Of a stretch of DNA of 64,000 nucleotides, positions 34,150 to 45,269 are shown piece by piece. The notes under the pieces are model-generated. The model saw nothing but the letters and a program-made list of their open reading frames with translations. It had not been told where the DNA came from and did no database searches. How positions within the stretch are numbered: the stretch's first letter is position 1; each line of letters opens with the position of its first letter. This DNA comes from Agarophyton chilense. Its lineage: Eukaryota; Rhodophyta; Florideophyceae; Gracilariales; Gracilariaceae. The stretch spans positions 1,922,001-1,986,000 of the forward strand of contig JARGXX010000105.1 in assembly GCA_030374765.1 (NCBI GenBank), in the 5' to 3' direction. The position numbers and the translations under genes are program-made.

Positions 34150-35470
34150 TCTGGGGAGATAAACAAAACCAGCAAAGAAGGTTGACTGTTGCGGGGTCTT
34201 TTATTGCCATTCTCGTTGGTTTTTGTTGGACCCTTTTAGGGAATGGCTTTTTTGTTCTGTATAAGGGCCGCCTTCCAACTGTTAGCATATGGCACTGAAA
34301 AAACCGGGTGGGATGGAACGAATACCATCGTTGAAGGAGTTGACAGTAATTCTGCTGGAATCCCACCAGATACTGAACTCGATGAGTTGGAATTGGGAAA
34401 CGAATGTTCCCCGACCTGAAAGATTTCGATCAGACGAATCACTTTTCTATGAGGTTTGTGCCCGGATGATCCGTCATCGGTCGTGGATGCTTCCTCAATT
34501 TCGAAAAAGGACCGTTTCGGTTTACCCTTTGTCTAATTCGGCATAGGAGCCCGTTCTCTTATCCGTATTCGTAGCGTATCTCCTAGGCCCTCCGTATAAC
34601 GCTCCAATGCGTTGTAATACAACTTACAGTTGGTACCAGGGTTAATTCTTAACTTGTGACCATATTGGTTTGTCAATGCTATCAGTGTACATTGACTTCA
34701 ACCTCGTGGTAGTAAAATCTCTACCGCATGGGAACGCCTTGGCCCGGAGCGAGCGTGCGTAATCCTATTCGGTTGTACTACTCGATGAAGGTGTTTGAGA
34801 ACCTCAAAGTAGGCCTCCTCAATCACCTCATCGGTGGGATAGGTTTCCAAGAGGAAGTTTACCCCATGGGGGTATGTAGTAAGCATTTTGTCTGTTCATC
34901 ATCCACCGCCATGATATTGCCCTGTAAGCGGTTGTGAAATATGTCGGCGGCTTGGTTTTTCAGATAAAATTGAAACAACCCCGTCGCAGCCCCTCCCGAA
35001 ACCCCATTTTGGTCACATTCTTTTCTGAACCTCTGAAGGAAGTCGATGATACTGATGGGGTCATATCCCGAAAAACTGGTACTTCCCTTCTGGAAACTAA
35101 GCTTCTGGTGATGATTATCTATCTTCTAGGCTACCTCCTTGATATAATCAGCGTTCTTTTTCTCGAACCTATAGCTGTAATAGTCGACCGCCTTTGTAAA
35201 AAAGTCGCTCGACGGAACGATCATCTCTAGGTCGAAATCGGTGTCAGAATCCGAATCCCACGAGTCATACTGTTTGGTCTTACCCTTGCGGTTATTTTCC
35301 TCTCCCAGCGACGGGAATCCTTCCTTTGTTTCCATGAACCTCTTCGGTTGTCATCCGTTGACCAACCAGAATCAGTTTCCGAGCTCAAAGAGTCAGGGTC
35401 CGACCGGTGCTCCTTTCTCTTAGCCCTTTCGGTTTTCTTCTTTTTCTTACCAGATTTTCATTGGTGTTGC
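34150..35470 (-). pseudogene. gag: gag of element D
   Basis: 35460-35126 matches the gag of E: a Lys-rich run (KSGKKKKKTERAKRK), a Ser/Asp-rich acidic part, then DLEMIVPSSDFFTKAVDYYSYRF (DLEVHQPLNDMFTTAVDYRTYRF in E). 34886-34698 contains NFLLETYPTDEVIEEAYFEVL (NFLLETYATDEVIQEVYSEGL in E). Near 34170 a CWFCLS string marks the first half of the zinc knuckle. Frames differ between blocks. The N-terminal 200 codons of gag and the 5' LTR are missing. Confidence 0.7.
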
Positions 35471-35479
35471 TTCTCTTCC

Positions 35480-36290
35480 AAACCCACGAGTCATTGCGTT
35501 ACACACTCCCATAAGACACGGCTGGTGACGAGATTGATTTACAATATGTTTTCAATTGCGATAAGCACTTCTGTCGGATTTGAGGCAGTCATTACAACTT
35601 CTTAACCATTAATGGAGATCCTTGTTACACTACTTTTAAGACGATTGAAACGAATTCCCGTTGTCCTTCTGTTATTGTTACTACTTTTGTTTTGGCGTGC
35701 ATAATGTTGTGTGTGTGTGTGTGACACGGAAGGTTTGAGGAGGTTCGTTTGCTTTCTGCAATGTTTGAGTGGTAGATTGTGACTAACTGTGTTTTGTTGT
35801 TCGGTTTTCGTTGCATTTATAGGTGTACCTTTTTCGATTCTTGGGTGCGTTTACTTTTTGAGTGGTAATATGTCATGTTCATTTGGGATGGTAGGTACTA
35901 ATTTGGGATGGATCCTATGTGGTGTAAGTGTTATTAGCCATGCTCACAATGGGCCAGAAAAGCTGTTCGGGAGGGTGTTTTAGCGACCCTTTTTAGCCCA
36001 GAGAGTCGGTTTATTCTAGACAAAAGCATCCACTTATCCTTCTTGTTTGCTTGTTTGCTGGTATGAGTGTGGTAAAATACACGTCGAAATCCACATTCAT
36101 TTCTGCTAGTTCTCTGGTGCTAGAAGGGAGAACCCGGGCTACCAAAGTCTTCATCACATCCTAGACGTTTGCTAGTTCGCTAGATTTTCTATCACTTTCA
36201 TACTAACACATTCGCAGATTAACAACTGAACTTCCTAGCATTAAAAGACTAGATTTTTCGGAAGTTTCCACTTCCGAGAACAGAGACGCT
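35480..36290. other. Spacer with a (TG)n microsatellite
   Basis: No gene seen. A run of about ten TG units lies at 35703-35723. The 5' end and terminal inverted repeat of the MULE should be here but could not be identified. Confidence 0.5.
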
Positions 36291-36301
36291 GCATATTCGA
36301 A

Positions 36302-37183
36302 ATGAAACCGAAGAATGGTGTTCTGTTTGTGTCTAGCGAAACAGGTTGCAATATTGGACAAATTGCAGACTTTCGGGAGATGCAGAAAGACAAACGGAAG
36401 CGGAAAGTAGATGTCCACATCCTGAACCTGTTCGAGAGGAAGCTGACCAAAAAGGTTTGCCTCTCCTCTGGTCCTAGTCAAACGGTTCTGATCTCTATGA
36501 ACATCAATAATTTTCATTTCGGTCTCATTATTGCGAAGCAAGATCGGGGTATAAATTGAATGCTGTTTTGGGGAGACAGTCTTCGAATGACCTGTCCTGA
36601 TGGAAGAATGAAACTGTTGGCCTCGCTCTCGGATCATGCGCTGAAGGGAATGAAAAGCTGGAGCTATCCAGAACAGAAATATATGCTGGATGTTCTACAT
36701 TATGGTCCACAACGTGATTCATTCAGCTGCGGTCCTTATGTTCTATCGGCAATGCCTCATTTCTGTGTAACGAGGGGCTTACTACCGATTGAAACGTTTC
36801 AGAAAGTTTACTCGGCATCATTGTCAGAGAAGTACCGCTGGGCGTGTGCTGGAGCGAGGATGGAAGTTACCATTGTGGGAGCTCCCCGTCGTAGGCTTCC
36901 CATTACGGATGAGTTCGTTATCAATAGTCTGCATGAGAAGCATCGTGACAAAAAGTACGCCAGCAGGCATCGATGCCACTCACAACAGATCTATTATCTC
37001 TGTAAAGCTCCTGGAGAAACCGATTCATTGTCGGTGAACCCATCTGAGAAACAGCAGTAGCCTCCACCTTTACGCCCACAACATAAAGATCTCATTCTAA
37101 AAATAGACAGGGAAACTGCTTTGTGGGAAATGGTGACGAAGAGCACTGCAACGATTCACGGATTATCCGACAGGATGAACAAA
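36302..37183 (+). pseudogene. MULE exon 1: Ulp1/C48-type protease domain
   Basis: One frame runs from 36302 to 37183 with a TGA at 36557-36559 and a TAG at 37058-37060. It carries the signature of Ulp1/SENP cysteine proteases. VLISMNINNFHFGLII holds the catalytic His (NxHxxL), FWGDSLR the Asp, and GPQRDSFSCGPYVL the oxyanion Gln (QxD) and catalytic Cys (SCG). A segment downstream is rich in charged residues and ends at a GT splice donor. Such domains are known in some Mutator-like elements (Kaonashi in plants), where their role is unclear. Here the domain lies in front of the transposase. The two stops disable the copy. Confidence 0.75.
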
Positions 37184-37239
37184 GTGAGTATCAACAGTTA
37201 TTTACGAAATAGTTAAGGAAACATAAACAAACTTTACAG
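37184..37239 (+). other. Predicted 56-nt intron in the MULE
   Basis: It begins GTGAGT and ends TTTACAG. The upstream frame ends with a complete codon at 37183. The downstream frame starts at 37240 with AAGAAGTGTCTG and is the frame of the ORF at 37282. Phase 0, splice sites and frame all agree. Confidence 0.65.
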
Positions 37240-40200
37240 AAGAAGTGTCTGGAGCGAGCTGAGGACAAAAAAGAGGCTAAAATGGACAGTAGTTGTGGTT
37301 TAACAGTTAAGATTACGGTTCGAGAGCCATATGAGGGAAAAGAGTTCGTGAGAACCCTTCCTAATCATATTTCCATGCTCACAAAGGATGGGTATTTTTG
37401 CGGGCTCCACTTATTTTGGATATTTCGTGAGCCTGGTGTATTCAATGTAAGTGTTTGCAGACGCTGTCTGAAGTATAAGGCACCTCCAAGGGGAACGCGA
37501 TTCAAAGCTGGTTTTGTGGTGAAGGCCTTGTCAGACAAGATAGGTTGGATCATCAGTCAGACCCAAGGTCATGACCATCCGCGGACAGGTATAATGAAGA
37601 ACACAAGATAGAGGAGAAAGGATTCGGTGCGGGATTTCATCAAGAAAAAATTCCCTAAGGATCTACGTCTACCATAAATACACTTCAATCTGAATAGGAA
37701 GACTGGGACAGCTTCACAGCGATATATACAACCTAATGTTGAAAATCAAAACTCCGAAAAAGATTTCATTCCTTCAGTTTTTAACACAGATACCCAAATG
37801 AAAGCACAGTCCGTACTTTAGCTAGTGGAAATGCTTTCGTCTGCTCTGATTCGGAATGAAGAACCTCAACAGGTGAAAGAAGAATGCGGCGGCGAAGAGG
37901 ATGATGATGTTATATAAAAAGGAACACAGAAGGGAGATGAAAACGTTATATCTATCCATATTCCATCAAAGTTACGTTCCTACGATTGTGTAGCTCGATA
38001 CAAAAAGTTTTTCTAATGTTTTCTGGTTGGCATTCAGACACATTCTCGGGCAATCAAACATGAGAGTTAGCACTTGCAAGCGGAGGAGAGCAGTATTGAC
38101 GTATTTGATGATCAAGACCACGTAGGTAGGACTTATAAGAGGAGGAACAAAGTGTTGGACGATCGTATTGTGAAGAGGAGTGGGAGCGACAGGGTTTTGC
38201 GGCTTATTTTGAGATCTATGCAAGTGACAGTGGAGGACGAAGTCCTTCGACACCTGAAGTACATTTCCAATTGGTTTGGATTCGACCTATGCCTACGAGA
38301 CTACACTTATAAAAAGAAAAATGGAAAGCGATTGCTAATGAGAAGCTATCTACTTTGCATGATAACTACCGAAGAACAGTATAAATGTTCATTCTCCTTC
38401 AAAGTTCGCCGCTTTATTGTTTCTGGAAAGGAAGGAATAGAGGATTTGAAATGGGTTAATCATTTTCATATTTCGAAAGCTTATCACAACCACTCACCGA
38501 AACGCAGAGCGTTTCACCTAAAACTACCGCTTTAAATGGAGCGAGATACAGAACATCTTCATGGGTTTTTACATTTCAGGTTCTCGGAGATTGTAAAAAA
38601 CACTGAAGTCAAGTACGAGGTGACAGTGGAAAAAGATATCTTTCCAAAACGCTTGAATTACATTTTGGAAACGAGAAAGGCGAAGGATAAAGAGTGTATA
38701 CGTCTTTACAACAATTTTCTTGAGCTATAATCAGAAGAAGCATGTACGGCTGTTTATTGCTCTACATATGAGTCTTATTTGCTAGAATATGTGGCATGGA
38801 GCTTTCCACGACGACAAAAAGACTACAAGTGCTTAAAAATAGTGCCGGGAGTCTCTCTGGATTGCAAAGCGGTTGCAAACCGTTTCGGGCTCTCACTTGT
38901 CCCTTTGAATGGGCTTGATAACGATGGGAAAGTCGCGACATTCTTCATTGGCTTTCTTACACACGAGATATGTGCAAGTTTTGAATGGATTTTAGAATGG
39001 ATGAAAGACTGTACAAGGATCTGTCCCAGTTCCTTCGCCGTAGACAAGAGTACAGCTACTATTGGAGCACTGAGGAAAGTATTTCTACTTTCGTACATCA
39101 TTCTTGACGACTGGCATCTTAATCAGAATCAGAAGGGAAATGTAGCGAGATATTGTAAGAAATTCAACAGCACAGGGTGGTTCAGCCGTATGCAGACGCA
39201 TCTATATGACCTGGGGCGGCGTAGCACAGTAGATAAATTGCTACAGTGAAGATCACAGTTTGACCAAATGTACTTTGGAAACTTGAACCAGGTACTTCCA
39301 AGACGGTATGAGTACCTTTATCACGACAATCCTTCCTTACTTTTTCGTGCTATAAGGTTATACTTCTGCCTCGCAGATTCGGTTTCTAAAGAACTGGATA
39401 TACCGAATGATTAAATGCTCATTACCATCGTTTCATCGTCGCCCAGAATAACCCATTCGCTGGTGTTCCTGTTGAAATAAAAGCCCGCATAAACCGGTTA
39501 GATGCTCAACTCGAAAACGATATAGTAACACAAGACACCGTCATACGAAATCAACTGCTCGATCCGGTACTTCAAATTTCTCGAATGGTGGCCAATACTC
39601 TCGTCTGATTCCGTTACAGCATATTGTCCGAGAATTGTTATCCAGTCGAGATTGAGACTTTCTCGATACCTCCCAATCATGGACACATGCGCTTCTCCTG
39701 CGCGTGGTATCGATTGGAGATCTTTTGAGGTCAATAAAGAAAACTTCATACATCTCTCGACGCTTCTGTGACCTTGATGACCATCGGTTCTACGTTGGCT
39801 CCTTGGTCAATGGCGAGGCTACTCAGTCTCACCAACTATGTACTCTACGTACTCAGAGTGTCCAACGAGAATCCCACAATCACCGCGGGATGCACGTGCT
39901 AGTCTTTCGTTTCCGATGGATTACCATGCCCCTATTTGACTCGCATTGCCTGCGTATACTCTCAAATTGCATATCGATAGCTTCATGTTATTGATATAAT
40001 TGGTGCCCGGTTGCGAATAGAGGACCTTGGCATCCTCATTGGGACAGGAACTGCATGTTGTGAACGCTGGAGAATGTCTTAGTGCTTGGAGGAATGATGG
40101 GGTCGATCTCCCATTAAAATCTTAACAGATCCTCACACGCCGTCAATTTTACCACCATGCAACCAGATGCCCCAGAAGACGATAAATACTCTTTACCCCC

Positions 40201-40468
40201 TGCGGATGTTGTAGCCGCACTACGAAAGCAATAGTGAGTTGAGATATCCAGCTACACTACGTACGCCAACTGCAACATATTGGGCGAACAGATGCACAGA
40301 ATGGCTCATAGTTTCGGTCCTACAGCAGTGCGTAGTCTTGAATATCTACTGAAAGGCTTTAAAGACTTCAACCTCGGAAAATATCAATCGAATCCATCCT
40401 TTACCCTTCCAAGTATCCACAAAAAAACGAAAAAATACAGAACAAAGCACCCGAGAACAAAACGTTAA
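37240..40468 (+). pseudogene. MULE transposase (DDE plus SWIM zinc finger), broken
   Basis: From 37240 to 39249 the coding sequence stays in one frame, interrupted by about ten stop codons. 38220-38535 looks like the FAR1/WRKY-GCM1-like DNA-binding segment. 38779-39249 is the MULE transposase core: PGVSLDCKAV (first Asp), FGLSLVPLNGLDNDGKVATFF, SFEWILEWMK, SFAVDKSTATIGALRKVF (second acidic position) and WHLNQN. A conserved block follows at 39260-39400 (FGNLNQVLPRRYEYLYHDN). A SWIM-type zinc finger follows near 39885-39950 (GCTC, then GLPCPY where His is normal). A basic Lys-rich tail ends near 40468. Such enzymes insert with 9-10-bp duplications. Inactive. Confidence 0.75.
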
Positions 40469-40469
40469 C

Positions 40470-41109
40470 TGCAAAAGTACCGTCAAAAGTCATTTATAAT
40501 CCAAAAGGCGGCTTTGATAGAAGTGAAATTTGGAAGAAATCGTTCCTTGAGAAAAGAAATGGAAAGAGGCAGAAAGCGGATGGTTTTGGTTTGAATATGG
40601 TTTCAACTATTTTTCCTAACAAGAGAGATGCCATCAATTCCACGATCGGGCTTGCGTTCAGCATCGTAGACCTTCCCGTTGGAGGCAAGTAGTATTCAAC
40701 ATTATTCGAGGTTAGTACAAAGAACTTAGTCATAAGAACAATAAGAAGAACGTACTCACAAATTGGGATGGGCGAAGCTGTAGTTAATAGCAAGGTTGAA
40801 GTCTTGGAATAACGCATCTATCAATACGGTGATGTCTTGCTTCACGAAATTTCGGTTTTTAAGCCTCAAGCGGTCTGGCAAGTATATTGCCAAAGACAAG
40901 TACTGAAGCTTGACGGAAGCAATGGTTGGCCTGATCCCTAATATTATGGCCTATAAGTTCTTGCCCAAGTCAGGTTGGTGTTTTGCGGAGTTCGCACAAT
41001 ATCGCTGAGGGCTTCCTCTTTTTAATTTACTGATGTTGTTTTTAAATGTAATGAGCAACAATGGAATATCTGTTGTTTAAAAGGAACAGAACTGGTTTTG
41101 ATATTACTT
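40470..41109. other. Unassigned stretch after the MULE
   Basis: Readings on both strands are partly coding-like (plus strand 40480-40700), but no family is recognised. The 3' terminal repeat of the MULE probably lies here. Confidence 0.35.
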
Positions 41110-41853
41110 TTAGATCTTGGCACCATAGAACTGGTGAACTTCCCCCACGTATATTATTCTTATATTTTCTTCTCCACACGCTTTCAAAGTGTCTGTACTC
41201 AGGTGTAATGCATTCTTTTCTTCAAAGTCAAGTATTTCACGCTGATGCCCGTAAACCATCGCACAATAATCTACCTCATTCCCCGATGGTACGCGAACCA
41301 ACCGGACACCATCACATCGCTCCACCAACCATTGAAATGGATCTCTAGAAAATGCAGCTTTTCTTACTTTACGGAAGTTCAAATTTGGTTGAATTTTGTG
41401 TATTACGCGTTTCGAACAGCCGATGGAGGGTAAATTCTTGCCATTCTTCTCCAGATGTGGTTGGACACGCTGCGAGACTTCGTGACTCAATGAGCGTGCA
41501 ACGCAGACACGCTCCACCCTGTGTTTCTCCTATAATCTTAACTGCACTCGGTTCGCCGTACAGTTTGGCTGCACTACTCTTTTCTCTTCCGGCAAGGCCA
41601 CACTTCGTCATCGAGAACCCTGAATATTGTAAGCACCAATCCTTCACCGTTTTGCGGATCACTACTCCAGCGCGTCAACTATTTCTCTTTGTGATTCGCG
41701 GTAAAGAGGTATTGAAAAGGGAAACTGCTTCGCGCGTGGTGTTTTGGCGCTGACCTTGAAGTTGACTCCCTTCCATCTACGAGTTTGAAGGCTGTCGATT
41801 TCAATCGGGAACATGAACTCTGTCTCATTCTGCACGCTACTCATCGCGTACAA
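41110..41853 (-). pseudogene. Unidentified coding-like region
   Basis: The minus strand reads coherently across two frames. 41853-41662 starts with IEIDSLQTRRWKGVNF. 41662-41369 continues with VKDWCLQYSGFSMTKCG. 41517-41110 contains DPFQWLVERCDGVRLVRVP, then a VDYCAMVYGHQREILDFEEKNA block and a Cys-Gly turn. The pattern of a W-C helix followed by a beta-hairpin ending in I-x-D-x-x-E vaguely recalls papain-fold peptidase-like domains, but Tyr stands where His would be needed. I do not recognise a family. Composition and length suggest a real but decayed gene or element ORF. Confidence 0.35.
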
Positions 41854-41859
41854 TATACC

Positions 41860-42395
41860 TACGGCCGAAACGCCTTGGACGTAACAGTGCAGTGTTCCGC
41901 CATGAACTTCTAGATTTCATACGAACAGTAGGCTCCACGTTGTGCCCGTTTCTCTTGTGGACTCCCCATCTCTGGCGTTATATCAAACTGCATCACCAGG
42001 GAAACGGTCAAGTATTGTGCTTACCTCGGGATGGAAGTTATGACTTTCAGGGGCAATTTTATGACTCTGCATTCTGTACCGAGATTTGTGGCCCGTCTGC
42101 TTTGCCTGGGTGGCTTATAGTACTGGGCGTGGATTAGCCTTTCGTCTTTGCGTAAGTTGCTTTTCCACTCCGACTGGAGATGCTACCCAAATTGGAGGGT
42201 GTTGCTATGTACTGTTCCACAAAAAGGCTTACAAGAGATCGTTTTCGAACCGTTCTTTCGCGTCTTGGACGACTTTGACCGCGATTCTGGCGTTTTCAGC
42301 GTTTAGTGAGCTCTCTTCTGGATGACCGTTCTTCCTTCCTCATGAAGAGCGTGTCGTGAACCATCTGGCGGTACGAAACACTATGGTTACCTATT
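41860..42395. other. Unassigned stretch
   Basis: Open readings at 41892-42137 and 42086-42325 (plus) show no motif. They may be an upstream part of the following gene, in the same frame as it, but nothing confirms it. Confidence 0.35.
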
Positions 42396-43559
42396 TTGGC
42401 CGCCATATCGAACCCTCTCACCAGAGACGATGAAAATTTTTTCAAACCGCAGTGGTCTCAATCCAATTGCACCCTCAAAGTTGATGAGATTCGCGCCAAG
42501 AGCTTAGCGAAGGGCGGGCTCTGGCCCGGCCGCGAGAATGTTGTCCCGCCTCTAGATATCGCCTGGGTTAAGCCTTTCCATCCCCTGAAACCTCATGCTT
42601 ATGGCGAAGACCTTGAGCGCTTTTCGCGCGACAGGGATACCAATTCCAATACTGTTTCACATCTCGGGCAAGAGGCTTGTGCCAGATCCATCAATACCGC
42701 GATTATGTTCAGTGATGGGGAGGATTCTGAAAGTAAACCAACGGGCAGCCACTGGGAAATCATATATCTCTGTGAGGCTTACATGCCTAAGTATCTTCTT
42801 AATCACATTTATGCGGAAGAGGAGCATAGAAAACTCCAACATATTATTTAATATACCAACGAAATCAACCGTTCCATATTCCTCTCAGTCCTTGAATATG
42901 ACCTCCGCTGCGCGGCTCTTCTTCAGAATTTGTTTGTGTATCATATTGTAGACGATACAGACCCTAAAAAATGCGAGTATTATGAGATGAACAGCTGTCT
43001 TATGCGCGCGTTTCAAAGCTATTTGCAATTCATCGTATTGCTCCAAAATGAAAACGAATTGCTCGTGCCTAAGATGGACGTAAATAGTATCTGGTACATG
43101 CACATTTAATGTACTACGGAGTACGAAAACGACTGCAATGCGCTAATCGGTCATGTTTTAAAACCTAACAGTAATGCAGTTGACGACACGCGAATGAAAG
43201 AGCTGGAAGAGATGGGAGAGGAGCCCAATGCAAACGAAGAAGCTCGGAAAAATCTCGAAGAAAGCGAAATAGATGGAATTCGTGAACGCCGTCAGAGAGA
43301 AATATCGATCGTTCGCACAAAATGCCTGTCGGAGAAAGTATTTGGCAGCAAACTGCTTTTGGACACAAGATACAGAGGGGAACCAAGTTGTGATCGAGGT
43401 GGCTTCAAAGACGTTTCCGAAAAGAAAAATGGCACATTACGCGATATCTTATGGACCGAGACTCTTTTCTTGATGAAACTAGCCAATCTCGTTTTTTTCT
43501 TTGGAGCTGCAGGTCTTCTGTACTCGTTTTGCAAAACTGTTTTCGCGCATGGAAACTAG
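42396..43559 (+). pseudogene. Glycine-rich-domain-like (DUF1399) host gene remnant
   Basis: A single frame runs from 42396 to 43559 with TAA stops at 42849-42851 and 43107-43109. It shows the repeated DUF1399 pattern I know from plant and fungal glycine-rich-domain-containing proteins. The first block is VPPLDIAWVKPFHPLKPHAYGEDLERF. The second runs from YDLRCAALLQN through FQSYLQFIVLLQNENELLVPKMDVNSIWYMH to YENDCNALIGHVLKPN (the LVPxxDIDxxWHxHxxxPxxYxxDC signature). A Glu/Lys-rich helix and DTRYRGEP follow, then a hydrophobic C-terminal segment (about 43460-43530) that could cross a membrane. The molecular function of the family is poorly known. The frame is preserved without indels, so decay looks recent. 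Confidence 0.6.
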
Positions 43560-44133
43560 TTCTTGGGCCTTCCCTTTCCAGTTGGAGTTATTGTCTCCGG
43601 TGTTTACATCTGCTTAGCTATTCCAATAAGCCGGCCATTATCTTCGGACTTGCGATACTGGTTTGAACATGCTTACAAGCAGACCCACAACCCCCTCCCC
43701 AGGTACCTTACTGAGACAACAAATAAGTCTCTTTAAAGCACAACTATATGAGATATTGACTTACTTCTAATTGGGTTCGTTAGCGCATGCGGTTGTTTAA
43801 GATCATTCGTTCAACTTGCCGCGTAAAAGCCCATGTTTCATATCTTTCTCTGATTACAGTAGTTCTCCGAAATTGTCAACGATTTTATCTGAACCTAAAG
43901 TTACGATTGTTCTATTTAGTTACCAAGCCAGAAGAACTCCCCGGTGCAAGAGCTATCTGTTCTTCGTTAAAAAGAGCTGCAAAGAACTAATCGTGTTCGT
44001 AACGCATAAAAACACGTAAAACCTGTACATTAGAATCAATATGACTGAAGATTTTGTTCGAAAGGTTTATGTCAAATAACTATAAATACCGTGAAGCAGC
44101 AGTACATGTAACTAGAAAATAATAGTACTTGGA
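43560..44133. other. No gene recognised
   Basis: Small overlapping ORFs (43787-44019) without motifs. Nothing supported. Confidence 0.4.
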
Positions 44134-44177
44134 ATGCGATCTGCCACCTCCGTAGACACGGATGATTGTTATGCTTT

Positions 44178-44915
44178 TTATTCTGCTCTTAGTATACCTG
44201 ACGCGATCGACCTCTGCACTTCAGAAGCAACTTTTGGATCCTTTCAGCGAAGAGTTCATCTGAGCGTCCTGCAAAATCTGTTGAATATCTGGATCTTTCA
44301 TGGCTTGTTCCATTTTTGCTTGATCCACATCTCCAGAGTTCGACTATTCCTGAATCTTTGGTTTCGTTTTGAAAAACTCTCGTCGAAGATCTTTTTTGTG
44401 AGTTGCCAACTTAAGCCCCTTTCATAAACCTCCAGGCATTTATAATATTCCTCCATATAAAACTAAACGTTTCCTTTTCGAATGTAGGCCTTGAAGAAAG
44501 TAGAATCAATATCCAAGCATCGCTCGCAGTTCTACATATCCATAGATAACTCACGAAGCTTCATATACGCAGCCGTGCGATTTTAGTAAAAAGCAGAGTC
44601 TTTGGAAATGCGCTTAATGGCTTCGGTATACTTTGAGGTAATTCCAAGAAACATGACAGCGCTAAAGAGCTGATTACTCTCTCGATTTTCCTTTGCAGAT
44701 AACTTGGGGTTGATGTAGGCATCCTCTGTCTTTGTTGGTTGCACCCTTTGCGTCTCTCTAAGCGCTCAAATGACCTTGGAATCAAAATATTACCTAAATT
44801 TCTTCTCAAAGACTTCGATTGCTTGGTCATTATTCTAGTTTTTCAAATATGCATTTCTCATACGACCGTAAAAACGAGCAATAATCGTGAAATCAGTGCG
44901 CAGGTGTCACTCAAA
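44178..44915 (-). pseudogene. STI1: STI1/HOP co-chaperone, C-terminal part, broken
   Basis: The minus strand reads the second half of the Hsp70-Hsp90 organising protein, in order. First comes RTDFTIIARFYGRMRNAYLK with NNDQAIEVFEK (a TPR2A-type repeat). Then come AYINPKLSAKENRESNQLF, YTEAIKRISKDSAFY and NRTAAYMKLRELSMDM, followed by NCERCLDIDSTFFKAYIRKGNV and YYKCLEVYERGL (TPR2B). Last is the DP2 end, KDPKVASEVQRSIASGIL, followed by a stop at 44178-44180 where the protein normally ends. HOP bridges Hsp70 and Hsp90 in the cytosol. At least five in-frame stops and one or two frame changes make this a pseudogene. TPR1 and the N terminus are not found upstream. Confidence 0.75.
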
Positions 44916-44929
44916 TACACATGAGACCT

Positions 44930-45269
44930 CTCAATCAGAAGATATTCAGCATTTGGTATCAGTCTCGGAACTGAAACTGTTAGCTTTCGTGAAAAAAACT
45001 AAAAACAACAGCTTCGTTGAAAAGTAGATAAGTCAGTTCAAAATTTTTTGTCACGGCGTGCTGCCCAAATTTTCAAGCTTCTGGCAGTTCTTATGAAACT
45101 ATTAAATGATCAAACACGACCACAAATGGCATTAAAGTTCTCGTCATAGACCACTGCTCAGGGCCGTATTTGTGACTGACTTTTTGGTGGGGTCTAGAAG
45201 TCAAACTCACGCTTTTTTTGTAGGTAATCAGTCATATTAGTCATTTCTCAGTCACCGACCCATATGAGA
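44930..45269. other. No gene recognised
   Basis: An AT-rich spacer between the HOP remnant and the hAT C terminus. It may hold the hAT 3' terminal repeat, which I could not define. Confidence 0.4.

Larger units (their letters stand above)
29958..35470 (-). mobile_element. Ty3/gypsy element D, truncated at both ends
   Basis: gag and pol pieces are in order on the minus strand. No LTR resembling 58842-59418 is found on either side. The nearest relative in the window is element E. Confidence 0.75.

Noticed and set aside
35703-35723. CRISPR-like or functional repeat
   Set aside because: A plain dinucleotide microsatellite. No spaced repeat arrays exist anywhere in the window.
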